From contig CAKSAY010000003.1 of assembly GCA_934438055.1 (NCBI GenBank), forward strand, positions 50,312 through 114,311: 64,000 nt of DNA, written 5' to 3'. This stretch comes from an uncultured Oscillospiraceae bacterium (lineage in GTDB: Bacteria; Bacillota; Clostridia; Oscillospirales; Ruminococcaceae). Under the pieces are notes generated by a model. The model was not told the DNA's origin, ran no database searches, and saw nothing but the letters and a program-made list of their open reading frames with translations. Positions 36,196 through 43,481 of the stretch are shown piece after piece; the first letter of the stretch is position 1, and every line of letters begins with the position of its first letter. The position numbers and the translations under genes were made by a program.

Positions 36196-36850
36196 TATGG
36201 TTTTGTTTATATATATGTGTTATTTAAGAATATTATTTGTATTGAGAGATAAATAGAATTATGATTATTTGTTTTTTCTACACACATAATGTGTAGAAAA
36301 ATTTGGATTTTATAAAAATATTGATGAGAGAAGCGAGCTGATTGCACATTATGTGTGATTAACTCGTTATATTATTTATGAACAAAACAAGTTTGTATAC
36401 ACAATTTGTATAGATAATTGTATGTTTAAAACATGAGGCAGAAAACAACACGATATGTGTTATTATATATTTGATAAAGGATAGCGATTTGCAATATTAA
36501 CACGAAATGTGTTATTCTTAAAAATGCAGCAAGAGCAACTTTCTTAAAAGAGGAATAGACTAGCAGTGTGTATGGCTGGTTTATTGCCGCAGGCAAAGAG
36601 AGAAAAGGATTATTTTGCATTTGCTTGTGATGTGAGAGAATGAGATAAAAACACGAAACGTGTGAATTGTAGAGCGTTGAGAAAATCGCCTTAGTGTTAG
36701 ATGGGATGGGTGGTATTGCATTGTTAGAATTTTTGCTACACAATATGTGCTGATTGCGTGAAATAGACTGATGATTTTACATGATATGTGTGAAATGTTT
36801 TTCTCCGCTTATGTGGGGAAAGAAATTTATGGCAAAAATGCGAAACGTGT
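36161..36850. repeat. Nine-copy array of a 13-bp palindrome
   Basis: Copies start at 36161, 36282, 36344, 36448, 36500, 36651, 36738, 36779 and 36838. Examples: ACACGAAACGTGT, ACACGATATGTGT, ACACATAATGTGT, ACATGATATGTGT. Consensus ACAYRWWAYGTGY. Spacing is irregular (41 to 151 bases). The stretch 36107-37025 has no gene on either strand that I can support and is AT-rich apart from these sites. Confidence 0.8.
36273..36301. repeat. Extended inverted repeat around array copy 2
   Basis: TTTTTCTACACA and TGTGTAGAAAAA are perfect 12-base arms with five bases between. It could fold as a hairpin in RNA or act as an operator. Confidence 0.7.
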
Positions 36851-37025
36851 AATTTTTTTGAAACTTTTATGACGATTCTCGATTGTTTAGAGAGATGGGT
36901 GCAAAAAATATGTCATGGAATTTAGATAAAAATAGGCTATGCGTAGTCAAATAGTAGCATGTATAGCCTATAGAAAAGAAATATTGGGGATAACCTATAA
37001 TCATAATGATTGGAGGTTATTTTTT

Positions 37026-37268
37026 ATGAACACTGTTGACGTAGTGCGCAACCGCATTCTCACTTTGTGTGGGGAACGCGATATTTCTATCAATAAACTT
37101 GCGAATATTTCCGGAATGCCGCCGTCTTCGTTGAAGAATATTTTATACCACAAGAGTATGAATCCGAAAATTCTCACCATTAAAATTTTGTGTGACGGTT
37201 TGGGCATTACATTGGGTGAGTTTTTTAGCACTCCTGAATTCGACAGCTTAGAGCAGGAGCTAAAATAA
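37026..37268 (+). CDS. Small HTH (XRE-type) DNA-binding protein
   Basis: The 80-residue protein is one HTH domain (NRILTLCGERDISINKLANI, SGMPPSSLKNILYH, then CDGLGITLGEFF). TGGAGGTT precedes ATG 37026. An inverted repeat, ATAGGCTA at 36932 with TATAGCCTAT at 36961, lies upstream and may be its operator. It lies directly behind the palindrome array and converges with the next gene. Confidence 0.88.
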   Translation: MNTVDVVRNRILTLCGERDISINKLANISGMPPSSLKNILYHKSMNPKILTIKILCDGLGITLGEFFSTPEFDSLEQELK

Positions 37269-37322
37269 TGCTTGTATGCCGGGTGTTTTCGTCGTATAGG
37301 ACACGCTGTTTTTGTAATTTTA

Positions 37323-37577
37323 TTATTTTTCTTTTTCAAATTCGAGCAGATCGCTTATTTCGCAATCGAGCACAAAACAGACCTTGGCAAAGAAGTCGAG
37401 ATCGATTCGTTCAATGTTTTGGGCTTTATAATATCTGTCAATCACTTCGTATTTGATGCCGGTTAAGGTTCTGAGACGGTTTCGTGTTATCTTCTTTTTC
37501 TCCATCATTTGTGCGAGTTTAACTGTGATTTTTCCATAGTCTTTGATGAGAATAATACCTGTGTCCTGCCAATTCAT
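37323..37577 (-). CDS. Small HTH (Cro/C1-type) DNA-binding protein
   Basis: The 84-residue protein has the clostridial form of this family: ITVKLAQMMEKKKITRNRLR, TGIKYEVIDRYYKAQNIERI and CFVLDCEISDLLEFEKE. AAGGAA lies nine bases before its ATG. It is read against the flanking genes, the only minus-strand member of the cluster. Confidence 0.88.
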   Translation of the reverse strand: MNWQDTGIILIKDYGKITVKLAQMMEKKKITRNRLRTLTGIKYEVIDRYYKAQNIERIDLDFFAKVCFVLDCEISDLLEFEKEK

Positions 37578-37730
37578 AGCGCCGTTCCTTCCTAACTGTT
37601 ATGAGCTAGTGTTATTCTATCATTGTTATGGTGGGTTGTCATTTCCCAAATTAGAGATAAATTGATATATGGTTAATATATTGGGAAGGACGCGTTTATT
37701 TATTTGTTTTAGGCATCCCCCCTTTCAAAA

Positions 37731-37744
37731 AAGTGATGTCATAT
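37731..37744. promoter_or_regulatory. Operator-like site before first ribbon-helix-helix gene
   Basis: AAGTGATGTCATAT matches the palindrome AAGTGATGTCACTT found before the two other ribbon-helix-helix genes, with a degenerate right half. Confidence 0.55.
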
Positions 37745-37808
37745 TATCCGGATTTTTATTTTGAGTGCTATAATAATGTCTATATAATAGCAAAAAGGTG
37801 GAATTATA

Positions 37809-38003
37809 GTGGCTCCAAGAGAAATTATTCGCTATACGCTGCGTGTTGACAAATTGCTTTTTAGAAAGTTTCGTTATATTGCCGACTATGACGGTCGTTC
37901 GGCCAATCGCGCCCTGGAACGCTACATTAAAAAACGCGTTCAAGAATTTGAAGAAGAACACGGCAAGATCGCTATGGAGGATTTGGATTGGAGACGCAAA
38001 TAA
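37809..38003 (+). CDS. Arc-like ribbon-helix-helix protein
   Basis: The 64-residue protein has an N-terminal strand (IIRYTLRVDKLLFRKFRYIA) followed by DGRSANRALERYIKKRVQEF, the layout of Arc/MetJ repressors, with an acidic tail. The start is GTG 37809 with AAGGTGG before it. It is a more distant relative of the genes at 38633 and 38938. A strong terminator follows. Confidence 0.85.
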   Translation: MAPREIIRYTLRVDKLLFRKFRYIADYDGRSANRALERYIKKRVQEFEEEHGKIAMEDLDWRRK

Positions 38004-38100
38004 TTTTGTAGCTGTGTTGTTATTTTCTTTATAGTATATATGTTTTTTGCTGCATTTTGATAGAATCGTTGTTGACGCTTTGCTTCAAAACAACGCTCAT

Positions 38101-38144
38101 AATAAAAATCCCTTGCTGAATGGATTTGGCAAGGGATTTTTATT
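38101..38144 (+). terminator. Rho-independent terminator
   Basis: AATAAAAATCCCTTGC and GCAAGGGATTTTTATT form a long stem usable in either direction. Confidence 0.85.
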
Positions 38145-38192
38145 GTTATTCTCTTAAAAAATAAAAAAATTTTTGCAGCAATCCCCATCTTT

Positions 38193-38210
38193 TGTCCTAT
38201 TGATAGGACA
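38193..38210. promoter_or_regulatory. Operator-like palindrome before HTH gene
   Basis: TGTCCTAT-TG-ATAGGACA is a perfect palindrome 63 bases before the ATG at 38273. Confidence 0.6.
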
Positions 38211-38272
38211 CTGATTCTAATCATATAGTACATACTAATATTATTTAAAGCAAGTAATTTAGGAGAACTTTT

Positions 38273-38515
38273 ATGAAAAGGATCATTGACAGCGAAAAGA
38301 AAAACATCATTGGAGAAAGGATGAAAAAGGCGCGGTTGGATGCGGGCATGACCCAGCTGCAACTCTCGCAAAGGCTTGAGCTGATGGCGATTTATATTTG
38401 CAGAGGCTCAATTTCTCGCATTGAAAATGGTGAAAGAGAAGTGACGGACATTGAGATTGACGGTATATCCAGCGTTTTACACATTTCACTGGATCAACTG
38501 TTTGGCAGGGAATAA
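38273..38515 (+). CDS. HTH (XRE-type) transcriptional regulator
   Basis: The 80-residue protein is a standard HTH_3 domain: IGERMKKARLDAGMTQLQLS, SRIENGEREVTDIEIDGISS and HISLDQLFGRE. It has AGGAG before the ATG. The upstream palindrome at 38193-38210 suggests self-regulation. No partner gene is adjacent. Confidence 0.9.
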   Translation: MKRIIDSEKKNIIGERMKKARLDAGMTQLQLSQRLELMAIYICRGSISRIENGEREVTDIEIDGISSVLHISLDQLFGRE

Positions 38516-38527
38516 TTTTACAATAAC

Positions 38528-38572
38528 TGTCACTTTTATTATAAAGTGACATCACTCACCTGTCAAGTGAAC
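38528..38572. promoter_or_regulatory. Multiple operator half-sites before second ribbon-helix-helix gene
   Basis: TGTCACTTT-TATTAT-AAAGTGACA (38528-38551) is a perfect palindrome, overlapped by AAGTGACATCACT and followed by AAGTGA at 38565. This is at least four half-sites, as expected for cooperative binding of an Arc-type tetramer. Confidence 0.65.
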
Positions 38573-38632
38573 GTATATAATTTGCAAGAAATAAGGTACC
38601 ATGTATCTATCCGGAGAATGGAGGGTAGGAAT

Positions 38633-38812
38633 ATGGCAACCAATAAGCGTGTATTTACTTTGCGTCTATCAGATGAAGTATTTGATAAAATTGGCGTTTT
38701 AGCGACAATGAATCATCGTTCCATGACCAACTACATTGAATATGTACTTATGCAACATTTGAAGAAGCTTGAGAAAGAACATGGCACCATTTGTACAGAG
38801 GAGACTGAATGA
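38633..38812 (+). CDS. Arc-like ribbon-helix-helix protein
   Basis: The 59-residue protein begins MATNKRVFTLRLSDEVFDKI; the strand KRVFTLRLS and the helices that follow (DEVFDKIGVLATMNHRSMTN, YIEYVLMQHLKKLEKE) fit an Arc-type fold. AGGGTAGGA lies before ATG 38633. It is about 78 percent identical to the next gene, and the upstream regions are similar, so gene and control region were duplicated together. Confidence 0.88.
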   Translation: MATNKRVFTLRLSDEVFDKIGVLATMNHRSMTNYIEYVLMQHLKKLEKEHGTICTEETE

Positions 38813-38849
38813 GAAGGTATTTTATGCAAAAAAATTGTCTTTAGTCATA

Positions 38850-38863
38850 AAGTGATGTCACTT
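38850..38863. promoter_or_regulatory. Operator-like palindrome before third ribbon-helix-helix gene
   Basis: AAGTGATGTCACTT is perfect, with two central bases, 75 bases before the ATG at 38938. Confidence 0.65.
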
Positions 38864-38937
38864 AATTGTTTTGTGAATGTATAAAAATTACATGAATTGG
38901 TTTACCATAAAAGCATACTCAAAATGGAGGTAGGAAT

Positions 38938-39117
38938 ATGGCAACCAATAAACGCGTATTTACCTTACGTCTATCGGACGAGGTTTTTGACAAAATCGGC
39001 ATCTTGGCGACGAGAAATCATCGTTCTATGACAAACTATATCGAGTTTGTTCTCATTCAACATCTAGAACAGGTGGAGTCCGAGCGTGGCGCAATTCAAA
39101 CTGATCAGACGGAGTAG
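38938..39117 (+). CDS. Arc-like ribbon-helix-helix protein, paralogue
   Basis: This 59-residue protein shares the start MATNKRVFTLRLSDEVFDKI with the preceding gene and differs mainly at GILATRNHRS and in the tail (QVESERGAIQTDQTE). GGAGG precedes the ATG. It is easily missed because of its size. Stop TAG 39115-39117. Confidence 0.87.
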   Translation: MATNKRVFTLRLSDEVFDKIGILATRNHRSMTNYIEFVLIQHLEQVESERGAIQTDQTE

Positions 39118-39347
39118 GGGGATTGGCAGGAGATAGATGGAGTGATTGTTTATTGCCTGCTTTTTCACTTTTTTGAGAAGTTTCATTATTTCGACACCTT
39201 ATTATCACATTGTGTTGTTATAATGCAATTGTAAACTTGCAGATGACAGAGATTGTGCTTTGGGGGCTATGCTTTGTCGTCGGGGCAGGAGAAAATTTCG
39301 TTAGCCGCGCATGCGTGAAGCGATGCGCTGGAAAGGGGAAAATAAAC

Positions 39348-40811
39348 ATGGATCAAGAGTTTGACAACAAAAATAATCAGTTTACACAACAAAATCATAC
39401 CGAGCCTGTTGGCCAAAATAATCCAAATAATAACAACAATTTGTATAGCAACAGCATGCCTACGGGGCAGAATCAGGGCTTTGGGCAGCCGTCCGGCGCC
39501 AATTCACAACAGGGTGGCTATAATTATCAGGGTTATGGTTATGATTATCAGTCACAATTTAATCAACAGCAGAACGCTTATGCTTCCGGTGGTGGGGGAC
39601 AGTTTATTCCCCCTAATAATAATTCACCTCAATCAGGTGGCAAAAAGCCGAAGAACGACAAGAAAAGGGGTTCTCATGGGATGGGAAGCATTGTTGCGGT
39701 TGCTTTGGTTTGCGCCATTATCGGCGGTGGAATTGGAAGCGCAGTCACTTATGCTGTGCAGCCTCATTCGGCGAGCTCGGCGTCGCAGATTCAAATTGAT
39801 GACAGCTACAAATCCTCCGTTGAAGCAATTGCTGCAAAGGATTTGCCTTCGGTTGTCGGCGTTGTGATTTCTTATCCCACTTCTCACACTACTACGGGTG
39901 TTTTACCTTTCTTTGGAGGTCAGCAGCAACAGAGCGGGCAGGACTCGACTTTGCAGGATGTGTCGGAGGGTTCCGGTGTTATCTATAAGGACAACGGCTA
40001 TATTATTACTAACTATCATGTTGTCGCTGACGCAGTTTCCAACTCGAATGCAGTGATCACCGTCTATTTAAACGACAGCACGGATCAGGGCTATCAGGCT
40101 AAGGTTGTGGGCTATGACGCCGGCGCCGATTTGGCTGTTTTGAAAATCGATGCTTCCGGTTTGACACCAATTGAAATCGGCAATTCTGATGACATTCAGG
40201 TGGGGCAAACTGCCATTGCAATCGGCAACCCCGGCGGCATGGACTTTATGGGTTCTGTCAGTGAGGGCATTGTTAGCGGTTTGAATCGTTCGGTTACCTT
40301 GGAGAGCGGCGTTGAAATGAACCTTATTCAGACTGACGCTTCCATTAATCCCGGCAACTCCGGCGGCGCGTTGGTGGACGGCACAGGCAAACTAATTGGA
40401 ATCAGCAGCGCTAAGCTCGCTTCTGAAAATTTTGAGGGGATGGGCTTTGCAATTCCTGTGAACAATGTGGTGGAAATTTGCGACCAGCTCATTGCCAACG
40501 AGGGCAAAACCTCTCCTTATTTGGGCGTCACCTTAGATACGAGATATACGCCTGAAGTGTTGCAGAGACTGGGTTACCCAAGCGGTGTTGTGGTCAACTC
40601 TGTCACTGAAAATTCACCGGCGGCTGTTGCAGGCATTAAAGCTGGAGACATCATCACCAAAGTTGGCGACACTGCAACGCCTAGCGCGGACGTTTTGAAG
40701 AGTGAGCTTGCAAAATATAATGTTGGCGATGTGGTTCCAATTGAAATCTATCGCTTGGGTGCGACGACAACAGTGCAGGTTACCCTTGCGGCTACCACTA
40801 CCCAGCAGTAG
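39348..40811 (+). CDS. HtrA/DegP-like serine protease
   Basis: The 487-residue protein has a cytoplasmic N-terminus of about 110 residues rich in Asn, Gln, Gly and Tyr, one membrane segment (SIVAVALVCAIIGGGIGSAV), and an extracellular trypsin-like domain with the triad in TNYHVVADA (His), GADLAVLKI (Asp) and PGNSGGALV (Ser), then a PDZ domain. It degrades or refolds damaged exported proteins. ATG 39348 has AAAGGGG nine bases upstream. An extended -10 (TGTTATAAT, 39216-39224) is the likely promoter. Confidence 0.94.
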   Translation: MDQEFDNKNNQFTQQNHTEPVGQNNPNNNNNLYSNSMPTGQNQGFGQPSGANSQQGGYNYQGYGYDYQSQFNQQQNAYASGGGGQFIPPNNNSPQSGGKKPKNDKKRGSHGMGSIVAVALVCAIIGGGIGSAVTYAVQPHSASSASQIQIDDSYKSSVEAIAAKDLPSVVGVVISYPTSHTTTGVLPFFGGQQQQSGQDSTLQDVSEGSGVIYKDNGYIITNYHVVADAVSNSNAVITVYLNDSTDQGYQAKVVGYDAGADLAVLKIDASGLTPIEIGNSDDIQVGQTAIAIGNPGGMDFMGSVSEGIVSGLNRSVTLESGVEMNLIQTDASINPGNSGGALVDGTGKLIGISSAKLASENFEGMGFAIPVNNVVEICDQLIANEGKTSPYLGVTLDTRYTPEVLQRLGYPSGVVVNSVTENSPAAVAGIKAGDIITKVGDTATPSADVLKSELAKYNVGDVVPIEIYRLGATTTVQVTLAATTTQQ

Positions 40812-40877
40812 CTTTTAAACGTTGTGGCTTGCTGGATTGACAGCGGCCTTTGAAAAATGTGATAAAACCATCTTTGA

Positions 40878-40912
40878 AATCGGTGCGGCGAAAGCCGCGC
40901 CGATTTTTTTGT
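40878..40912 (+). terminator. Terminator of htrA
   Basis: AATCGGTGCGGC-GAAA-GCCGCGCCGATT followed by seven T. Confidence 0.9.
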
Positions 40913-41038
40913 GGGCGCGGTTAAGTAGCGCATTTGTTGGGTTTTCTTTAGCATATATCTCTTATTTTTTCTTATATTTTTATTGTCATTGTATTATATA
41001 ACACATTTTACGTGTTGTCAATAACAAGTAAAAAGTTT

Positions 41039-41067
41039 TTGAAACTACAAGCCTAACTTGTTAAAAT
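41039..41067 (+). promoter_or_regulatory. Promoter of HTH gene 41102
   Basis: TTGAAA and TAAAAT with 17 bases between. ACACATTTTACGTGT (41001-41015), with arms like those of the 36-kb array, lies 24 bases upstream. Confidence 0.7.
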
Positions 41068-41101
41068 TATAGTAAAGAGCAAATACATAAGAGGAAATGC
41101 T

Positions 41102-41434
41102 ATGAAGAATTTAAAAGGGCTTCGCGAAGAAAAGGGAATCAGTCAGCAGAAACTGGCTGAGAAGATAAACACAAATCAACAAAATATTTATAGATATGAG
41201 AACGGATTTTCTGAACCGGACATACAAACGCTTAAATTATTTGCAGACTACTTTGAAACTTCGGTTGACTATCTCATAGGCAACACGGATATTCGACATA
41301 GGATTGAACCTGTCGAACATTTTGATTTAAACGAAGAAGAAGCGTTGTTGATGAAAAAGTATCGTCAACTGCGGGCTAATCTGCGAACTAGCGTTATGAG
41401 CATGATTGACGCCCTTTTGGAGGAGAATCAGTAG
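41102..41434 (+). CDS. HTH (XRE-type) regulator with C-terminal extension
   Basis: The 110-residue protein has an HTH domain (LKGLREEKGISQQKLAEKIN, QQNIYRYENGFSEPDIQTLK, ETSVDYLIGNTD) and a C-terminal helical segment of about 40 residues, the SinR/Xre-like layout often used for dimerisation. It is about 60 percent identical to the gene at 41657. No transported toxin or phage genes are near. Confidence 0.9.
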   Translation: MKNLKGLREEKGISQQKLAEKINTNQQNIYRYENGFSEPDIQTLKLFADYFETSVDYLIGNTDIRHRIEPVEHFDLNEEEALLMKKYRQLRANLRTSVMSMIDALLEENQ

Positions 41435-41483
41435 AGGGTCGGTTTGTAGATCACGATGAAACGTATAGATTATCAAAATATTT

Positions 41484-41516
41484 AGGCTGTTGCTTATATT
41501 TAGTAGCAGCCTTTTG
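41484..41516 (+). terminator. Terminator between the HTH paralogues
   Basis: AGGCTGTTGCT and AGTAGCAGCCT pair (with G-U) and are followed by TTTTG. Confidence 0.7.
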
Positions 41517-41603
41517 TTTGTTGAGGGTAAGATATTGGTCAGTTTTGGATATATAATCACCAAAAACACATAATAAATGTTATGTTTAACAATAAATAAG
41601 TTT

Positions 41604-41632
41604 TTGAAAATACGCATATAGCTTGATACAAT
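41604..41632 (+). promoter_or_regulatory. Promoter of HTH gene 41657
   Basis: TTGAAA and TACAAT with 17 bases between. The -35 region shares AAGTTTTTGAAA with the promoter at 41039. Confidence 0.75.
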
Positions 41633-41656
41633 AAATATAAGAGAGAGGATGTATCG

Positions 41657-41986
41657 ATGCGCAATTTAAAAGCTTTACGGGAAGAAAAGGGAATTACTCA
41701 AAAGAGATTAGCGGAGAAAGTAAACACTAGTCAGCAAAACATTCATAGATATGAGAGTGGACTTTCTGAACCCGGCCTTGAAACATTGAAATCCCTTGCA
41801 GATTTTTTTGAAACTTCTATTGATTATCTTTTGGGAAACACTGACATTCGGCATAAAATTGAATCTGTGCAATTCTTTGATTTGAACGCTGATGAAGGAG
41901 AGTTGGTTGAGAAATATCGTCGGCTTGGTAAGAATGAGCGTAGCAGTGTTATGAATATGGTTGACACTCTTTTAGGACGTGAATAG
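41657..41986 (+). CDS. HTH (XRE-type) regulator, paralogue
   Basis: The 109-residue protein has the same layout as its neighbour (LKALREEKGITQKRLAEKVN, QQNIHRYESGLSEPGLETLK, ETSIDYLLGNTDIRHKIESV). It is separated from it by a terminator and has its own promoter, so the pair arose by duplication but is expressed separately. Confidence 0.9.
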   Translation: MRNLKALREEKGITQKRLAEKVNTSQQNIHRYESGLSEPGLETLKSLADFFETSIDYLLGNTDIRHKIESVQFFDLNADEGELVEKYRRLGKNERSSVMNMVDTLLGRE

Positions 41987-42018
41987 CTTAGGCATATAGA
42001 ATCAGAATCGCGAAAATA

Positions 42019-42068
42019 AAAAATCGCTGTGGTGACGGACAAACCATTACCACAGCGATTTTATTTTT
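42019..42068. terminator. Bidirectional terminator between convergent genes
   Basis: AAAATCGCTGTGGT and ACCACAGCGATTTT pair around a 15-base loop; T-runs on both sides. Confidence 0.85.
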
Positions 42069-42083
42069 ATAAACAGTTTTTAT

Positions 42084-42737
42084 TCACTTATTGAGAAAAT
42101 TCTCCTGATAAAACGAGGTGAAGACGCCGACCAAAATACCTTTTTTGCCCTTGCGATAATAGACAATCACCGAGATGGAGAGCAGGATTGCGCCGATGAG
42201 ACAGGCGATCATATCCAGCATGGTATCGTTTACGCCGGTTGTAAGCACGTTTTGTGCATCGTTTTTGAGAATTAGATTGAGAATGAACTCGAGAATTTCC
42301 CACAAGATGGCGCTCAAAGCGGCAAAGGAAATGCAGCAATAGACAGCGCCAGGCCAATCGGAGGGCGCTATTTTCTTGTCTTTTTTCAAAAGATAAAACA
42401 CCAAAAGACCGATTAGTGCAAAGAAAACGCCGGAGAGTAGATGAACCACCTTATCATAGAGCGGAATGGTATGAAAACCGTCTAAAACCATTCCCACGCC
42501 GTAGGCCAACAAAATGAACACGAGTGCTGCAAAGGTGAGACTGGGCACGGGCTTGAGACGGAGAAACCAATAGGCAAGAAAGGGAATGCAGATCATGGGT
42601 AGCGTGCAGAGGCTTAGCATGATATAATAAGGGGTAGAATAGAACATATTGTAGATCGCCATGCCGATTGCAAACAGAATAGAGGCAACAATTAGAATAC
42701 GGTTGATGGATTTGAATTTTTGTTCTCGTTTTTCCAT
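42084..42737 (-). CDS. DUF2238 (YjdF-like) membrane protein
   Basis: The 217-residue protein has about six membrane segments and the family residues YDKVVHLLSG, ILWEILEF and GVNDTMLDMIACLIGA, which match the conserved acidic and His positions of the DUF2238/YjdF group. Function unknown. It diverges from the DUF2752 gene. Confidence 0.75.
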   Translation of the reverse strand: MEKREQKFKSINRILIVASILFAIGMAIYNMFYSTPYYIMLSLCTLPMICIPFLAYWFLRLKPVPSLTFAALVFILLAYGVGMVLDGFHTIPLYDKVVHLLSGVFFALIGLLVFYLLKKDKKIAPSDWPGAVYCCISFAALSAILWEILEFILNLILKNDAQNVLTTGVNDTMLDMIACLIGAILLSISVIVYYRKGKKGILVGVFTSFYQENFLNK

Positions 42738-42774
42738 AAAAACTCCTTGTTTTCATTGGTGAGAGGTAGATGAA

Positions 42775-43197
42775 ATGAACATGCATTGGATTCAAAAACA
42801 TAAAAAGGGTTTTGTGTTGGCGCTTTGGCTGCTGTTGATTACAGCATGGGGATTGGCCTATTATTTTGATTTTCGTCCAACACAGGTGCTGTCCGACCAT
42901 CCTTGCTTTATAAAAGAATTAACGGGATATTCTTGCATTTCCTGCGGACTTACGAGAATGAGCGAATATCTCATTCACTTTTCGTGGAAAGATGCTTTTT
43001 TGGTTAACCCTTTTTTCTTTCTCTTATTTGTAGTATTTCTTATTTCCTGCATGATTATGTCCATTCGAGTCTTTCAGGGCAAGAAGGCGCTCTTTGTGCA
43101 GCCAAAAATCTATTGGATTCCCATTTTTGTCGGGTGTGGGCTTGCATTTACAATTCTGCGCAATACAGACTTTTATCTGCAATATTTCATTGTTTAA
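42775..43197 (+). CDS. DUF2752 membrane protein
   Basis: The 140-residue protein has three membrane segments and the DUF2752 motif HPCFIKELTGYSCISCGLTR, with two conserved cysteine sites, then a FLVNPFFF region. GAGGT lies before its ATG. Its stop overlaps the stop of the convergent DUF4190 gene by four bases. Function unknown. Confidence 0.8.
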   Translation: MNMHWIQKHKKGFVLALWLLLITAWGLAYYFDFRPTQVLSDHPCFIKELTGYSCISCGLTRMSEYLIHFSWKDAFLVNPFFFLLFVVFLISCMIMSIRVFQGKKALFVQPKIYWIPIFVGCGLAFTILRNTDFYLQYFIV

Positions 43198-43481
43198 ACC
43201 AAAAAGAATAGGATAAATAAAATCGTTAAAAATGCCGAGAGAACCAAGGCAACAAGGTTGAGCACTAAAGCGGCGGTGTTTAACTTCATCGGGCAATGGG
43301 AACGCCCCACGCCGCCTAAAACTACGCCTAGAATTGCCAAAAAAAACGAAAGATAGGGGAATAGCAAACAGGTGATGAACAGCAGCGCGTTAGCGGTGAT
43401 TCCCAACACAAATGAAGTGACTGTGAGTCCATTGGCGTTCTTTTGCGGCGGGGTGGGGTCAAGATTGTAGTGGTCATTCAT
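43194..43481 (-). CDS. DUF4190-like small membrane protein
   Basis: The 95-residue protein has a polar N-terminus with Pro and Asn, then two membrane segments with GLTVTSFVLGITANALLFIT and SFFLAILGVVLGGVGRS, typical of DUF4190. Its start lies inside the end of the hydrogenase gene, AAGGAG eight bases upstream, so the two are translated from one message. A link to hydrogenase function is not known. Confidence 0.75.
   Translation of the reverse strand: MNDHYNLDPTPPQKNANGLTVTSFVLGITANALLFITCLLFPYLSFFLAILGVVLGGVGRSHCPMKLNTAALVLNLVALVLSAFLTILFILFFLV

Noticed and set aside
36426..36743. Minus-strand frame of 105 codons in the palindrome array
   Set aside because: No ribosome site, no family resemblance, and its codons follow the palindromes.
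36161..36850. CRISPR array
   Set aside because: Repeats are 13-bp palindromes with spacing from 41 to 151 bases and only loose identity; no cas genes are present.
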